From contig JAUIMC010000005.1 of NCBI GenBank assembly GCA_030433215.1, forward strand, positions 1 to 64,000: a stretch of DNA of 64,000 bases. The letters are read 5' to 3'. A program made the translations under genes and the position numbers. Positions 43,060 to 54,798 of this stretch are shown piece after piece. Within the stretch, counting starts at the first letter, position 1, and every line of letters starts with the position of its first letter. Origin of the DNA: Alphaproteobacteria bacterium. Lineage in GTDB: Bacteria > Pseudomonadota > Alphaproteobacteria > Caulobacterales > Parvularculaceae. The notes below the pieces were generated by a model. The model was not told the DNA's origin, made no database searches, and saw nothing but the letters and a program-made list of their open reading frames with translations.

Positions 43060-44772
43060 TCACCAACCGCCCCCGCCGCCCCCGCCGCCGCCGCCGCCGG
43101 AGAAGCCGCCGCCGCCCGACCCGGAAGACGATGAACTTTGCGGCAGCGCCGATGCGACGCCGCTCGCCATGCCGGCGACGAGCGCGCTGTTAAGGCCGTG
43201 AAGGGAATGGTAGCGCCCGCCATGGGCGCCTGCCCAGCGCGGCTGATAGCGCGCGGCCTCTTCGGGAATCAGTCTTTCAAAATGGCGCGTCCAGGGTTCT
43301 TCGACGCCGAGCGCAACCGCGTAAGGCAGGAACTTTTCATAGCGCTCCACGGTCATGGGCGGCGGCGCGCCGGAGCCGACCTTCACGGCGTCGAGATAAA
43401 TCTTTTCCGCGGTCTTGAGATAAAGCCGGAAGCCTTCGATCTCGGTGCGTATTTTCTGGCCATGGGGCGTCGGCGCCGGAATGAAGTAGGCGAAGGCGGC
43501 GAACATGGGGACGAGGACTAGGAGCGCGGCGGTATGCGCGCTTGTCCACACAATCGCGACGGAGATCGCGGCGACCGTCGCGAGTATCGAAAGAACTCCG
43601 CCCATAATCAGGTAACCGGCGTTCCACTTGAAATAAGGCGCGCCGAATTTCCGGCCGAGGTCGCGCTGAAGTTTCTTGTAGGCGTAAGTAAAGGTGGAAT
43701 CATATCCCTCCCCCAGCGTGAAATCCCTGCGCCCATTGAAAACGCCATGCAGGAAATTGCGCTCCGCCGGGGACAGCTCTTCCTCCCGCCCTCCTTCAAG
43801 CCGGGTGAGCGTCGTCTTTTTCTTGCTCTCCACGTCGATCTTGACCGCATCCTTGACGCCGAGATTGAGAACCGTGGCGATCAGCGCGTCATGGCCTGAC
43901 AGCGTGCGCCGGTAGATATGATGGGTCGCCGCGGGCGACAGCCCTTCCGGCGGGTCGTAACGCGGGAACACCGGTCCCTTGGCCGGGTCCTGACCGGCGC
44001 GGATGAACGCCCAGCCGTAAAACAGGGACAAAAGCGCAATGGCGCCGCTCAGCACCAGCGCCGTGGCGTTGCGCTGAAGCCATTCGCCGCGCCTATCGGC
44101 GGCCGAAGGCGGATCGACAACGCCTTTTTCGAAACCGACGGCGACGGTCAGCCCTTCATGACGGCCGAGAGACTGCGTCGTTTCAAAAACTTGCGCATCG
44201 CCGGAAACGAAATGGCGATAGGCGCGCCCGTTCGCGCCCTCGCGCCCCGTATAGGCGGCGGTCGATATAACATCGGCGCCGCGCGGCAGGCGCACCACCG
44301 CGCGCGCATGATCAATCTCGAAGTTCCAGTAATTGCCCGTGGCGTTCCAGTAGATCTCGTCATAGTCGTCGAAATAACGGACCTGGTTCTTCGCCCGATA
44401 TTCGATCACATAGTCATGCTCGCCATAATCGAGAAACCTGTCCGCGTCGCCGATGCGGATTTGCATGGCGTTGCCCTGGCGCTGGGTCTTGTAAGGCTCG
44501 CGCGCGCCGTTTCGCTCGATCCGCCTGACGTCATAGTCATAGGCGTAGCGCACGCCGTCTCTCATGTAATAGCGCGGCAGGTCGCGAAAGATCCCGCGCT
44601 TGATCTGGCCGCCCTCCACCGTCACCTCGATGGTTTCGGTAACGATGATGTCGCCGTTCTGGCGAACATCGATCTCGATGGTGAAATCGTTGATCTTTTC
44701 GCGCGCCGATGCGCAAAGCGGCGCCAGACACGCGGCGAAAACGGCCAGAGCGGCAAGGAAGCGGCGACGCAT
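43060..44772 (-). CDS. DUF2207 membrane protein with glycine-rich tail
   Basis: 570 residues from ATG 44772, which overlaps the lemA stop by one base; a GTG one codon earlier is possible. A signal peptide (about 1-24, ending CASA) is followed by a beta-rich extracytoplasmic DUF2207 domain (about 25-220), then one helix (about 235-260), a cytoplasmic part and a helix pair (about 400-445). The end is almost pure glycine with a final Trp. LemA-DUF2207 pairs are widespread and linked to envelope maintenance, with no settled mechanism. Confidence 0.88.
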   Translation of the reverse strand: MRRRFLAALAVFAACLAPLCASAREKINDFTIEIDVRQNGDIIVTETIEVTVEGGQIKRGIFRDLPRYYMRDGVRYAYDYDVRRIERNGAREPYKTQRQGNAMQIRIGDADRFLDYGEHDYVIEYRAKNQVRYFDDYDEIYWNATGNYWNFEIDHARAVVRLPRGADVISTAAYTGREGANGRAYRHFVSGDAQVFETTQSLGRHEGLTVAVGFEKGVVDPPSAADRRGEWLQRNATALVLSGAIALLSLFYGWAFIRAGQDPAKGPVFPRYDPPEGLSPAATHHIYRRTLSGHDALIATVLNLGVKDAVKIDVESKKKTTLTRLEGGREEELSPAERNFLHGVFNGRRDFTLGEGYDSTFTYAYKKLQRDLGRKFGAPYFKWNAGYLIMGGVLSILATVAAISVAIVWTSAHTAALLVLVPMFAAFAYFIPAPTPHGQKIRTEIEGFRLYLKTAEKIYLDAVKVGSGAPPPMTVERYEKFLPYAVALGVEEPWTRHFERLIPEEAARYQPRWAGAHGGRYHSLHGLNSALVAGMASGVASALPQSSSSSGSGGGGFSGGGGGGGGGGGW

Positions 44773-45347
44773 CACGCGCCCGCGCCCATAGGGTCCATGT
44801 CGATGACGGGCGCGGCTTTGTCCGCGGTCTCGATCTCGAAATAGTCGCGCGCCTTAAAGCCGAGCGCGCCGGCGAGCATGTTCACCGGAAAGCTCTGGAC
44901 AAGCGTGTTCAACTCGCGCACCGCGCCGTTGTAAAAGCGCCGCGCCATTTCGATCTTGTCTTCGGTTTCGGCAAGCGCCGTCTGAAGCTCCAGAAAATTG
45001 CCGCTAGCTTTCAGCTCCGGATAATTCTCCGCAACGGCGATCATTTTCGCGACGGGCCGGGAAAGCGCGCTCTCCGCCGCGCCGCGCGCCGCCGGATCGT
45101 CCCCGGCGGCCATCGCCGCATTGCGCTTTTCCACGACCTCTTCAAAGAGCTTTCGTTCATGGGCGGCGTAGCCCTGCACCGTCGCCACGAGCTGCGGGAT
45201 GAGATCGGCCCGGCGTTTGAGCTGCACGTCGATATCGGCCCAGCCATTATCCGTCATCTGCCGTTTTTGAACGAGGAGATTGTAAAGCGCGATCAGCGCC
45301 ACGGCGGCGACCGCCGCAAGGATCAGCAAGACGATGACAAGATTCAT
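44772..45347 (-). CDS. lemA: LemA-family protein
   Basis: 191 residues. One N-terminal membrane helix (about 3-22) is followed by a long alpha-helical bundle with the family marks YNLLVQKRQMTDNGWADIDVQ, RRADLIPQLVATVQGYAAHE and NTLVQSFPVNMLAG. Most of the protein is predicted outside the cytoplasm. It overlaps the DUF2207 gene and should be in one transcript with it. The function is uncertain. Confidence 0.92.
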   Translation of the reverse strand: MNLVIVLLILAAVAAVALIALYNLLVQKRQMTDNGWADIDVQLKRRADLIPQLVATVQGYAAHERKLFEEVVEKRNAAMAAGDDPAARGAAESALSRPVAKMIAVAENYPELKASGNFLELQTALAETEDKIEMARRFYNGAVRELNTLVQSFPVNMLAGALGFKARDYFEIETADKAAPVIDMDPMGAGA

Positions 45348-45409
45348 GAAGCGCCCTCCGCGGGGCCACTATAGGACGCCTGCGTTGCTTTTTTAACCCG
45401 CCCCGGCGT

Positions 45410-47608
<2,199 letters not shown>

Positions 47609-49324
47609 TTACGCCCGTTTGCGCGTCTTTTTCGCCGGCGCCTTGTCTTTCGGCGCGTCAATATTCAAAAGCCGGCGGGCGGCGGCGCGCGCTTCGTCGG
47701 TGGTCTCGGCGCCCGACAGCATGCGGGCGATTTCCTCGACCCGCTCTTGCGGCTCGAGCGGCGTCACCCGGGTGAGCGTTGACGTCTTGGTCTGCTTTTT
47801 CTCGATGCGCCAGTGCTCGCCGGCGCGGGCCGCGACTTGGGGTGAGTGCGTGACCACCAGAACCTGCGCGTTGGCCGCGAGCCGCGCCAGCCGCTCCCCT
47901 ACCGCGTCCGCAACGGCGCCGCCGACGCCGGCGTCCACCTCGTCGAAGATGATGACCGTGCGGTTTTCTTTTGCGGCGAGCGCCGCCTTCATGGCGAGCA
48001 CGAAACGCGACAGCTCGCCGCCCGACGCGATGGTTTTCAAGGGTCCCGCCGGCGCGCCCGGATTGGTCGCCACCATGAACTCGACAGTATCAAACCCTTC
48101 CGAGGTTGGATGGCGCTCATCGCTTTCGATTTCGGTCTTGAACACCGCCTTGCCGAGCTTCAGGGGCGCAAGCTCCTTCATGACGGCGCTGTCGAGTTTC
48201 TTCGCGGCGCCGGCGCGGTCTTTCGACAGCGCCGCCGCAGCTTTGGCGAAAGCCGCCTTCGCTTCTTTCACATCCTTTTCAAGGCTTTCAAACGCCGCCT
48301 CGCCGAGCTCGAGATCCTCGAGCGTCGTCTTGGCTTTCTTCAGGAAGGCGGCGAGCCCGTCCGGCGTCACGCCGTGTTTCCTCGCCTCGGCGCGCAGCGC
48401 AAAGAGCCGTTCTTCGACGCGGTCGAGCTCGTCCGGGTCGGCGCCGAACTGGTCGATTGCCGCTTCAAGGGCGCCGCGCGCCTCCGCCGCTTCGTTCAGC
48501 GCCGAATCGAGGCGCTGCGCCGCATGGGCGAGCGGATTGTCCCGGTCGGCAAGCAGGCTCGCGGCCCGTTCGATGCGGCGTAGGGCGCTCGCCAGCTTGG
48601 CGTCGAAGGCCCCCTCGCTCATGGCGGTCATGGCGGCGTTCAGGTCTTCCGCGATCTTGTCGGAGGCCATGAGTTCCGTGCGACGGCCGGCGAGCGACGC
48701 TTCTTCATCCGCTTGCGGATCAAGTTTCGACAGGCGCTCGACCACATGGCGCAGATAATCGGCCTCGCGCGCGGCGGCGTCGCGGTCGCGCTTCTTTTCC
48801 TCCAGCGCGTCTTCAGCGTCGCGCCAGCGCCGCCACAGCCCCGCAACCTCTTGCGCCTTTTTTTGCAGGCCGCCGAACTCGTCGAGCATGTCGCGATGCG
48901 CTGACGCGGTTAAAAACCCGCGCCCGTCATGCTGGCCATGAATCTCGACCAGCGTTTCGCCGACGGTTCGCAGCATGGCGATGGAAACCGGCTGGTCGTT
49001 GACGAAGCCGCGCCCGCGCCCGTCCGCTCCCTGCACCCGGCGCAAGATCACCTGGTCCTCGCCCGCATCGAGCCCGTTTTCCTCGAGCACTTTCCAGACC
49101 GGATGCGCCGCCCCCGGCTCGAAGATCACCGAGACGACGCCTTGCTTGGCGCCCTGGCGCACCGCGCCGCGCTCGGCCCGGCCGCCGACCGCGAGCCCCA
49201 GCGCATCAAGAAGAATGGATTTGCCCGCGCCGGTCTCGCCGGTCAGCGCGGTCATGCCGTTTCCGAGCGACAGGCGCGCCTGATCGATCAGAACGAAATC
49301 CTGAATATGAAGCGCGATCAGCAT
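47609..49324 (-). CDS. recN: DNA repair protein RecN
   Basis: 571 residues. It is SMC-like: Walker A GETGAGKS (29-36), two long coiled coils (about 150-370), then the signature and Walker B region (SGGELSRFVLAMKAALA, VIIFDEVDAGVGG). RecN acts in double-strand break repair with RecA. No clear GTTC-N7-GTTC LexA box of the alphaproteobacterial type was found in the 102-nt upstream gap. Placement after bamD and before ligA is a common arrangement in this class. Confidence 0.96.
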   Translation of the reverse strand: MLIALHIQDFVLIDQARLSLGNGMTALTGETGAGKSILLDALGLAVGGRAERGAVRQGAKQGVVSVIFEPGAAHPVWKVLEENGLDAGEDQVILRRVQGADGRGRGFVNDQPVSIAMLRTVGETLVEIHGQHDGRGFLTASAHRDMLDEFGGLQKKAQEVAGLWRRWRDAEDALEEKKRDRDAAAREADYLRHVVERLSKLDPQADEEASLAGRRTELMASDKIAEDLNAAMTAMSEGAFDAKLASALRRIERAASLLADRDNPLAHAAQRLDSALNEAAEARGALEAAIDQFGADPDELDRVEERLFALRAEARKHGVTPDGLAAFLKKAKTTLEDLELGEAAFESLEKDVKEAKAAFAKAAAALSKDRAGAAKKLDSAVMKELAPLKLGKAVFKTEIESDERHPTSEGFDTVEFMVATNPGAPAGPLKTIASGGELSRFVLAMKAALAAKENRTVIIFDEVDAGVGGAVADAVGERLARLAANAQVLVVTHSPQVAARAGEHWRIEKKQTKTSTLTRVTPLEPQERVEEIARMLSGAETTDEARAAARRLLNIDAPKDKAPAKKTRKRA

Positions 49325-49426
49325 GGGCGAGACAGGCGCCTTTTAACTGGATACTCATTGCCTGAAGACGGCGCGGGATAACGCCCGCCCCGGTCATCGC
49401 AAGATCTATCGCAGTTCGCGGGCCGG

Positions 49427-50410
49427 TTAAAGCGGGTCGCGCGCTTCCTCGAGGGGGCTCTCAGGCGTGTTGTCCGGCGGCCCCAGGGCTTCAAGCTCAT
49501 CGGGCGACGGCGGGTCCAGCGCGTCCTGATTCTCCAGATCCGCCCGGTCGAGGGACTCAACCGCCCTGTCGAGGCTCGCCGGCCGGGCCTTCGGCCTGTG
49601 GCCGGTCCCCTCGGCGACAATGCCGCGCTGGTCAAACAGGCGATAGCTGTCCTGGTACCAGCGGGTGCCGGGATAGTTGTAGCCAAGCACGGCGGCGGTG
49701 GCGCGCGCCTCCTCGATGATGCCGAGTTCGAGATAGGCCTCGGTCAGGCGGTGCAGCGCTTCGGGCACATGGCTCGTCGTCTGGTAACGCTCGACCACGG
49801 TCTTGAAGCGGTTGATCGCAGCGATGTGTTTGTTCTGCTTCAGATAGAAGCGTCCAACATACATTTCCTTGCCGGCGAGGTGGTCGAAGGTGAGATCGAG
49901 CTTCAGCCGCGCGTCGCGCGCATATTCCGTATCCGGATAACGCCGGATGACGTCATTGAGCGTGGCGACCGCGTTGTTGGTGTAGTCCTGGTCGCGGCCC
50001 ACATCGCGGATGCGCTCGTAATAACACATGGCCTTGAGGTAATAGGCGTAGGCGGCGTCCTTGTTGCCGGGGTGCAGCGAGATGAACTGGTCGACCGCCG
50101 TCACCGCCTCTTCGTAATCATTGCCCTGATAATAGGCGAACGCCTTCATCAGCATGGAGCGGCGGGCCCAGGCGGAATAAGGATGCTGGCGCTCCACTTC
50201 CTCGAAATAGGCGACGGCGGTGTCGTAGCGCTTGCGCTCCAGCGCGCGCGTGGCGCTGCGGTAGAGCGTCTCCACCGGGCGCTCCACATAGGCGAATTTT
50301 TCTTTCTTCTTGCCGGAGGAGCCGCAGGCCGCGACGGCGAAACAGGCGAGGACGACGAGGAGCGCTTTACCGAGGAACGCAAACGCCTTGTTCACTGAAA
50401 CCAACTTCAC
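49427..50410 (-). CDS. bamD: Outer membrane assembly lipoprotein BamD
   Basis: 327 residues from a GTG start (another GTG lies five codons on). The signal peptide ends in VAACGSSG with the lipidated Cys at about 29. Five TPR-like repeats cover about 45-255 (ALERKRYDTAVAYFEEVERQHPYS and so on). The C-terminal tail of about 60 residues is acidic and Pro-rich, longer than in E. coli. BamD is the essential partner of BamA in inserting outer-membrane proteins. It lies 129 nt downstream of lpxC, a common alphaproteobacterial order. Confidence 0.95.
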   Translation of the reverse strand: MKLVSVNKAFAFLGKALLVVLACFAVAACGSSGKKKEKFAYVERPVETLYRSATRALERKRYDTAVAYFEEVERQHPYSAWARRSMLMKAFAYYQGNDYEEAVTAVDQFISLHPGNKDAAYAYYLKAMCYYERIRDVGRDQDYTNNAVATLNDVIRRYPDTEYARDARLKLDLTFDHLAGKEMYVGRFYLKQNKHIAAINRFKTVVERYQTTSHVPEALHRLTEAYLELGIIEEARATAAVLGYNYPGTRWYQDSYRLFDQRGIVAEGTGHRPKARPASLDRAVESLDRADLENQDALDPPSPDELEALGPPDNTPESPLEEARDPL

Positions 50411-50539
50411 CTGGAGAGGCCTTTCGGTGTGCGGCCGCCCGCCGACTGCCGGCGTGGCCTTGGGAGCGAAAAACCGTTCTAGTTGGGCGCAGGCGGGGCT
50501 GTCAAACGAGCCGGCGCAGGCCGATCCGGCCGCCCCGGA

Positions 50540-51415
50540 TCAAGCGGTCGCGGAGATTGGCTGAGCCGATTCGCGGACGCCGCCGGCGAGCGCCATGGCC
50601 GCCCTGGTATTGAGATCGTGACCCGGCCGGCAGGCCTTGATGCGCCCGACCACCGGCGCGCCGACAAGATAAAGGTCGCCGATGAGATCCAGCGCCTTGT
50701 GCAGCGCAAACTCGGCCTCGTCGCGCAGCGTGTCCTCGTTGAGAAGCCTGTCGCCGTCCACCACCAGCGCGTTTTCGAGGGCGCCGCCGCGGATCAGGCC
50801 CGCATTTTTCAGCGCCTCCACCTCCTCCAGCCGCACAAAGGTCCGCGCCGTGGAAAGCCGCACCAGATCCTTCGGATTCTCGAGATCGAGGCTGAGGGTC
50901 TGGCGGCCGATGAAACAGCCGGAAAAATTGATTTCAATGTCGAGCCGGCGTCCCGCAAAGGGCTCGAACTCGATCCAGCGGTCGGCGTCGCCGATGCGGG
51001 TTTTTTCGTCAATCACCACGGGCTCGCGATAGGCGGACAGCGTCTCGAACCCGTTTTCCGCGATCGCCGCCACAAAAGGCGCGGCGCTGCCGTCGAGAAT
51101 CGGGATTTCGGGCCCGTCGACCTCGACCACGACGTGATCGATGCGGCTGAGCGCCAGGGCCGCCATGAGATGCTCAACGGTGCCGATCCGGGCGCCGCCG
51201 TCATTGGCGAGAGACGTGCCGTGATCGGCGCTAATGACATTTTCAGGGTCGGCGTCGATGGTCCAGCCGGACCCCTCCCCGCCTTTGCCGCGAAAGACGA
51301 TCCCGCCTTTTGACGCCGGCAGGAGACGCACCCGGCAATCCGCGCCGGAATGCAGGCCAACGCCGGCAAACTCGATTTCGCTCGCAATTGTCCGCTGACG
51401 CGCGGGATCACTCAT
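50540..51415 (-). CDS. lpxC: UDP-3-O-acyl-N-acetylglucosamine deacetylase
   Basis: 291 residues from ATG 51415; the longer frame to 51541 is rejected. The zinc and catalytic regions are present: TVEHLMAALA, the LDLIGDLYLVG aspartate region and the C-terminal His of the RPGHDLN segment. It makes the committed step of lipid A synthesis. It lies between ftsZ and bamD, on the far side of the ftsZ terminator, so it must have its own promoter in 51416-51580. Confidence 0.96.
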   Translation of the reverse strand: MSDPARQRTIASEIEFAGVGLHSGADCRVRLLPASKGGIVFRGKGGEGSGWTIDADPENVISADHGTSLANDGGARIGTVEHLMAALALSRIDHVVVEVDGPEIPILDGSAAPFVAAIAENGFETLSAYREPVVIDEKTRIGDADRWIEFEPFAGRRLDIEINFSGCFIGRQTLSLDLENPKDLVRLSTARTFVRLEEVEALKNAGLIRGGALENALVVDGDRLLNEDTLRDEAEFALHKALDLIGDLYLVGAPVVGRIKACRPGHDLNTRAAMALAGGVRESAQPISATA

Positions 51416-51580
51416 ACTCGTCTCGCTAGTCTGATGCGGGTCCCCAACAGCCGCATGACCGTCGCGGTTTCCCACCGGACAATGCGCTCTTTGCGTTAAG
51501 CATAAATGATTTTTGCGCATGCGAATATTCCCCCCGGTCAATGTTTATTTCGGATTCTTGCAGGGTTTCGGGCCAAATAA

Positions 51581-51625
51581 GAAAACCGCGCCGGCAGATC
51601 CGTCTGCGAGCGCGGTTTTTCTTTC
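51581..51625. terminator. Bidirectional terminator between ftsZ and lpxC
   Basis: Outer stem AAAACCGCGC with GCGCGGTTTT and inner stem GCAGA/TCTGC with a TCCG loop; T-runs follow on both strands (TTTTTCTTTC rightward, TTTTCTTATTT leftward). For leftward ftsZ transcription it lies about 30 nt after the stop codon. Confidence 0.85.
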
Positions 51626-51655
51626 AAAAACAAGGCATTGCCTTACGCGGCGCCG

Positions 51656-53269
51656 TCAGCCGGTTTTCTTCTTTCTAAGGAAGGACGGGATTTCGAGATC
51701 AGCGTCCTCCTGATCGTCGAAGAGATCGCCGCGCGGGCCGCCGGCGGGCTTGGGCGCTTCTTCAGGCGCGCGGGGCGCGGCCTGGCTGCGTTGTTCGTCC
51801 CGGCGCTGCTGTTCCTGAGCGCCGAGGGCCTTGAACATGTCGACGGCCGCCTCGAGCGAGTGCTTGCCGAGCGCCTGGGCGCTGCGGAAGGGATTGGCCT
51901 GCTGGCGCGGGGGCTCCTGGCGCTGCGGACGCTGGGCCGCCGGACGCTCGGGGGCCTGGGCGCGGACCGGGCTCGGGGCCGGCTGCGCCGGGCGTTCGGG
52001 CGCGCGCTGGGCCGGCTGGCGGGCCGGAACGGAAGAAACGCTGCCGCGCGTCTCTGCGACGCCGCCTTCGGTCAGCATCTTGCGGATGCGCTCATGCACG
52101 TCGCCTACCGGATTGGCGCCGGGCGCGGCGCCGCTGGCCGGCGCAGACGGCGCGGAGCTGACGGTCGGGGCTGCGGACGGTGCAGGAGCCGGGGCCGGAG
52201 CGGCGCTGGCGGCCGCCGGACGCTCCACCGGGGTCGGCTCGCGCCAGGGCTTTGAAATCGCGCCGGTGTTGACCTTGATCTGCGGGCGCGGCTGTTCCTT
52301 CTCCTCGATGTCGATGCCGGTGGCGACGACGGAGACGCGGACCTTGCCTTCAAGATCCTGATTGAAGGTGGAGCCGACGATGATGTTGGCGTCGGGATCG
52401 ACTTCGGCGCGGATGCGGTTCGCCGCCTCGTCGACTTCGAACAGGGTCATATCCATGGACCCAGTGATGTTGATGAGGACGCCCTTGGCGCCTTTCATGG
52501 AGACTTCGTCGAGCAGCGGGTTCGAGATCGCGGCTTCGGCGGCCTGAATGGCGCGTTTCTCGCCTTCGGCCTCGCCCGTGCCCATCATCGCCTTGCCCAT
52601 CTCGCTCATCACCGTGCGGACGTCGGCGAAGTCGAGATTAATGAGGCCCGGCATCACCATTAAATCAGTGATGCCCCGGACGCCCGAATGCAGCACCTGG
52701 TCGGCCATGGCGAAGGCTTCATGGAAGGTCGTGCGCTCATTGGCGATGGAGAAAAGATTCTGGTTCGGGATGATCAGCAGCGTGTCGACGTGCTTTTGCA
52801 ACTCTTCAATGCCGCCGGTCGCGAGCCGCATGCGCCGCGCGCCTTCGAAATGGAACGGCTTGGTGACGACGCCGACCGTCAGGATGTCGCGTTCTTTCGC
52901 CGCCTTGGCGATGACCGGCGCCGCGCCGGTGCCGGTGCCGCCGCCCATGCCGGCGGTGACGAACAGCATGTGGCAGCCGCCCACATGTTCGAGGATTTCA
53001 TCGAGGGACTCTTCGGCCGCCGCGCGCCCGATATCGGGAATGGACCCAGCCCCGAGCCCTTGCGTGGTTTTTACGCCAAGCTGAATCTTCTTTTGCGCCT
53101 TAGACAGCCCCACCGCCTGCGCGTCGGTGTTCGCCACAACAAACTCGACGCCTTCGAGCTGGCTTTCGATCATGTTGTTGACGGCGTTGCCGCCCGCGCC
53201 GCCGACGCCGATGACGGTAATGCGGGGTTTGAGTTCCGTGAGTTCCGGCACGCTAAGATTGATTGGCAT
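51656..53269 (-). CDS. ftsZ: Cell division tubulin FtsZ
   Basis: 537 residues, much longer than E. coli FtsZ (about 383). The GTPase domain (about 1-325) has the tubulin motif GGGTGTG (109-115) and the T7 loop [11 protein letters not shown]. The C-terminal linker (about 335-520) is Ala/Pro/Gln/Arg-rich and disordered. The C-terminal peptide [14 protein letters not shown] (524-537) binds FtsA and other partners. The long linker is normal for alphaproteobacteria. It is followed by a bidirectional terminator, and a CtrA box lies in its 232-nt upstream gap. Confidence 0.97.
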   Translation of the reverse strand: MPINLSVPELTELKPRITVIGVGGAGGNAVNNMIESQLEGVEFVVANTDAQAVGLSKAQKKIQLGVKTTQGLGAGSIPDIGRAAAEESLDEILEHVGGCHMLFVTAGMGGGTGTGAAPVIAKAAKERDILTVGVVTKPFHFEGARRMRLATGGIEELQKHVDTLLIIPNQNLFSIANERTTFHEAFAMADQVLHSGVRGITDLMVMPGLINLDFADVRTVMSEMGKAMMGTGEAEGEKRAIQAAEAAISNPLLDEVSMKGAKGVLINITGSMDMTLFEVDEAANRIRAEVDPDANIIVGSTFNQDLEGKVRVSVVATGIDIEEKEQPRPQIKVNTGAISKPWREPTPVERPAAASAAPAPAPAPSAAPTVSSAPSAPASGAAPGANPVGDVHERIRKMLTEGGVAETRGSVSSVPARQPAQRAPERPAQPAPSPVRAQAPERPAAQRPQRQEPPRQQANPFRSAQALGKHSLEAAVDMFKALGAQEQQRRDEQRSQAAPRAPEEAPKPAGGPRGDLFDDQEDADLEIPSFLRKKKTG

Positions 53270-53340
53270 GGATGTCTCCGCTGATGCGCATGTTTTTCGG
53301 GCGGCTTGATCGGTGAGATCTGGGCGCCCTTCCCCGATGG

Positions 53341-53354
53341 TTAATCCTCGTTAA
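53341..53354 (-). promoter_or_regulatory. Imperfect CtrA-like site (TTAA-N6-TTAA)
   Basis: Two TTAA half-sites spaced one base short of the CtrA consensus, 72 nt upstream of the ftsZ start and close to the perfect box. Confidence 0.35.
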
Positions 53355-53382
53355 AGACTCGTTCAGAACCCTTTCCAAAAGG

Positions 53383-53397
53383 TTAACAGCCCCTTAA
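53383..53397 (-). promoter_or_regulatory. CtrA box upstream of ftsZ
   Basis: TTAA, seven bases, TTAA with a following C, an exact consensus match, 114 nt upstream of the ftsZ start in a 232-nt gap. In Caulobacter, CtrA represses ftsZ from its promoter and acts on ftsQA as well, so this site has the expected place and job. Confidence 0.7.
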
Positions 53398-53501
53398 CGA
53401 GTCCCTTGCCGGCCTCTTTTTTTCGAGAGCAAAAGACGCCGGTTTCGTGTTTGATCGCGCCCCGCCGGTTATCGAACACATGCCTTGCGGGAGAGCGTTT
53501 T

Positions 53502-54788
53502 TCAGAACTTCGCGCGCAACCAGGCTTCAACATTGCCGAGCACGGAGGATCTGTTCCCTGCATGAGGTGATTGGCGCAAAAGGCCAAGCCCGCTTTCACC
53601 GTTTTCGGCGAAATTCGCATGAAGCTGGACGAGCCCGGCGCAGACCGCAAAGCCCGGCGCCGACACCGCCTCGGGCGAGCCGGCGATGACGCCTGGCCGG
53701 CCGAGCCGGCTTTTCATCCCGAGGCTCCTTTCGGCGACCTCGCGCGCCCCGACAAGGAGCGAGCCGCCGCCGGTCAGAACCGCGCGGCGCAGCCCCGACC
53801 GGCGCATCCCGTCATCGGGAAGCTGGTCGACGACGAGTTCGAAAATCTCTTCGAGCCGCGGCAGGATCACTTCGCTGATTTCCGCACGGCTGGCGCGCAC
53901 GCTCTCGCCCTGAACGCCGAGCTGCGGCAGGTCGATAAAGCGGTGCTCGTCGCCCGGCCCGGTCAGCGCCGACCCGTAAAGCGTCTTGATGCGCTCGGCA
54001 TGGGCGAGCGGGGCGCCGAAAATCTGGGCGATGTCGCGGGTGATGTGCGCCGCCCCGACAGGCACGCCGCCGCATTCGATGAGCGCGCCATTGTCATAAA
54101 CGGCGAAGTCCGTCGAGGATGCGCCAATATCGATCAGGACGACGCCGAGCTCCTTCTCGTCTTCGAGGAGCACCGCTTCGGCGGCGGCGAAGGGCGCCGC
54201 CACAAATTCCGCAACTTTCAGATCGCAGCGTTCGACAAGATCGGCGAGATTGTCGAGATAGCTCTGGCGCGCGCCGACCGCGAACATCTGCGTCGACAGC
54301 ACCGCGCCCGCGAGCCCCGCCGGATCGCCGAGCCCCTCCTCGCCGTCGAGCTTGAAGCCCACGGGAAGCGCATGCAGCGGCGCGCAATCGCGCGGCGTCG
54401 CGATCTTGAGGCCTTCGGCGAGACTGTCGTCGATGTCTTCCTGGGCGACGACGCCGCCGGCGATTTCGAGATCGACGCCGATGCGCCGCGCGCGCAGATG
54501 CTTGCCGGGGACGGCGACGATGAGCCGGCCCACCTGTTCGCCGGCCATGCGCTCGGCGGCTTCGACCGCATTCCGCACGCCGGTTTCGATCGCCTCGGCC
54601 GAGACCCCGCCGCGCACCGGCGCGGGCGCGCCGTAAGAGCCAACGCCGACGATCTCCGCCTGCGGCGCGAAGTCCTCTTCCTCATGCACGCGCGCAATGA
54701 AACAGGAAATCTTCGAGCCGCCTATATCGAGCGCGGCGGCGATGCTTTCGTCCTTGCGGCGTTTCCGGGTTTTGCGTTTTTGCGCCAC
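53502..54788 (-). CDS. ftsA: Cell division protein FtsA
   Basis: 428 residues from a GTG start. It has the actin-like fold: phosphate 1 (AALDIGGSKISCFIA), phosphate 2 (VVLIDIGASSTDFAVY) and the adenosine site (RRAVLTGGGSLLVGARE). The C-terminal amphipathic helix that binds the membrane is VLGNVEAWLRAKF. It anchors FtsZ to the membrane. It lies 10 nt after ftsQ. Confidence 0.96.
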   Translation of the reverse strand: MAQKRKTRKRRKDESIAAALDIGGSKISCFIARVHEEEDFAPQAEIVGVGSYGAPAPVRGGVSAEAIETGVRNAVEAAERMAGEQVGRLIVAVPGKHLRARRIGVDLEIAGGVVAQEDIDDSLAEGLKIATPRDCAPLHALPVGFKLDGEEGLGDPAGLAGAVLSTQMFAVGARQSYLDNLADLVERCDLKVAEFVAAPFAAAEAVLLEDEKELGVVLIDIGASSTDFAVYDNGALIECGGVPVGAAHITRDIAQIFGAPLAHAERIKTLYGSALTGPGDEHRFIDLPQLGVQGESVRASRAEISEVILPRLEEIFELVVDQLPDDGMRRSGLRRAVLTGGGSLLVGAREVAERSLGMKSRLGRPGVIAGSPEAVSAPGFAVCAGLVQLHANFAENGESGLGLLRQSPHAGNRSSVLGNVEAWLRAKF

Positions 54789-54798
54789 TAGTGGTCCA

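Noticed and set aside
49325..49426. Possible LexA box (GTTC-N7-GTTC) before recN
   Set aside because: Only one clear half-site is present; the second half does not match at the right spacing.
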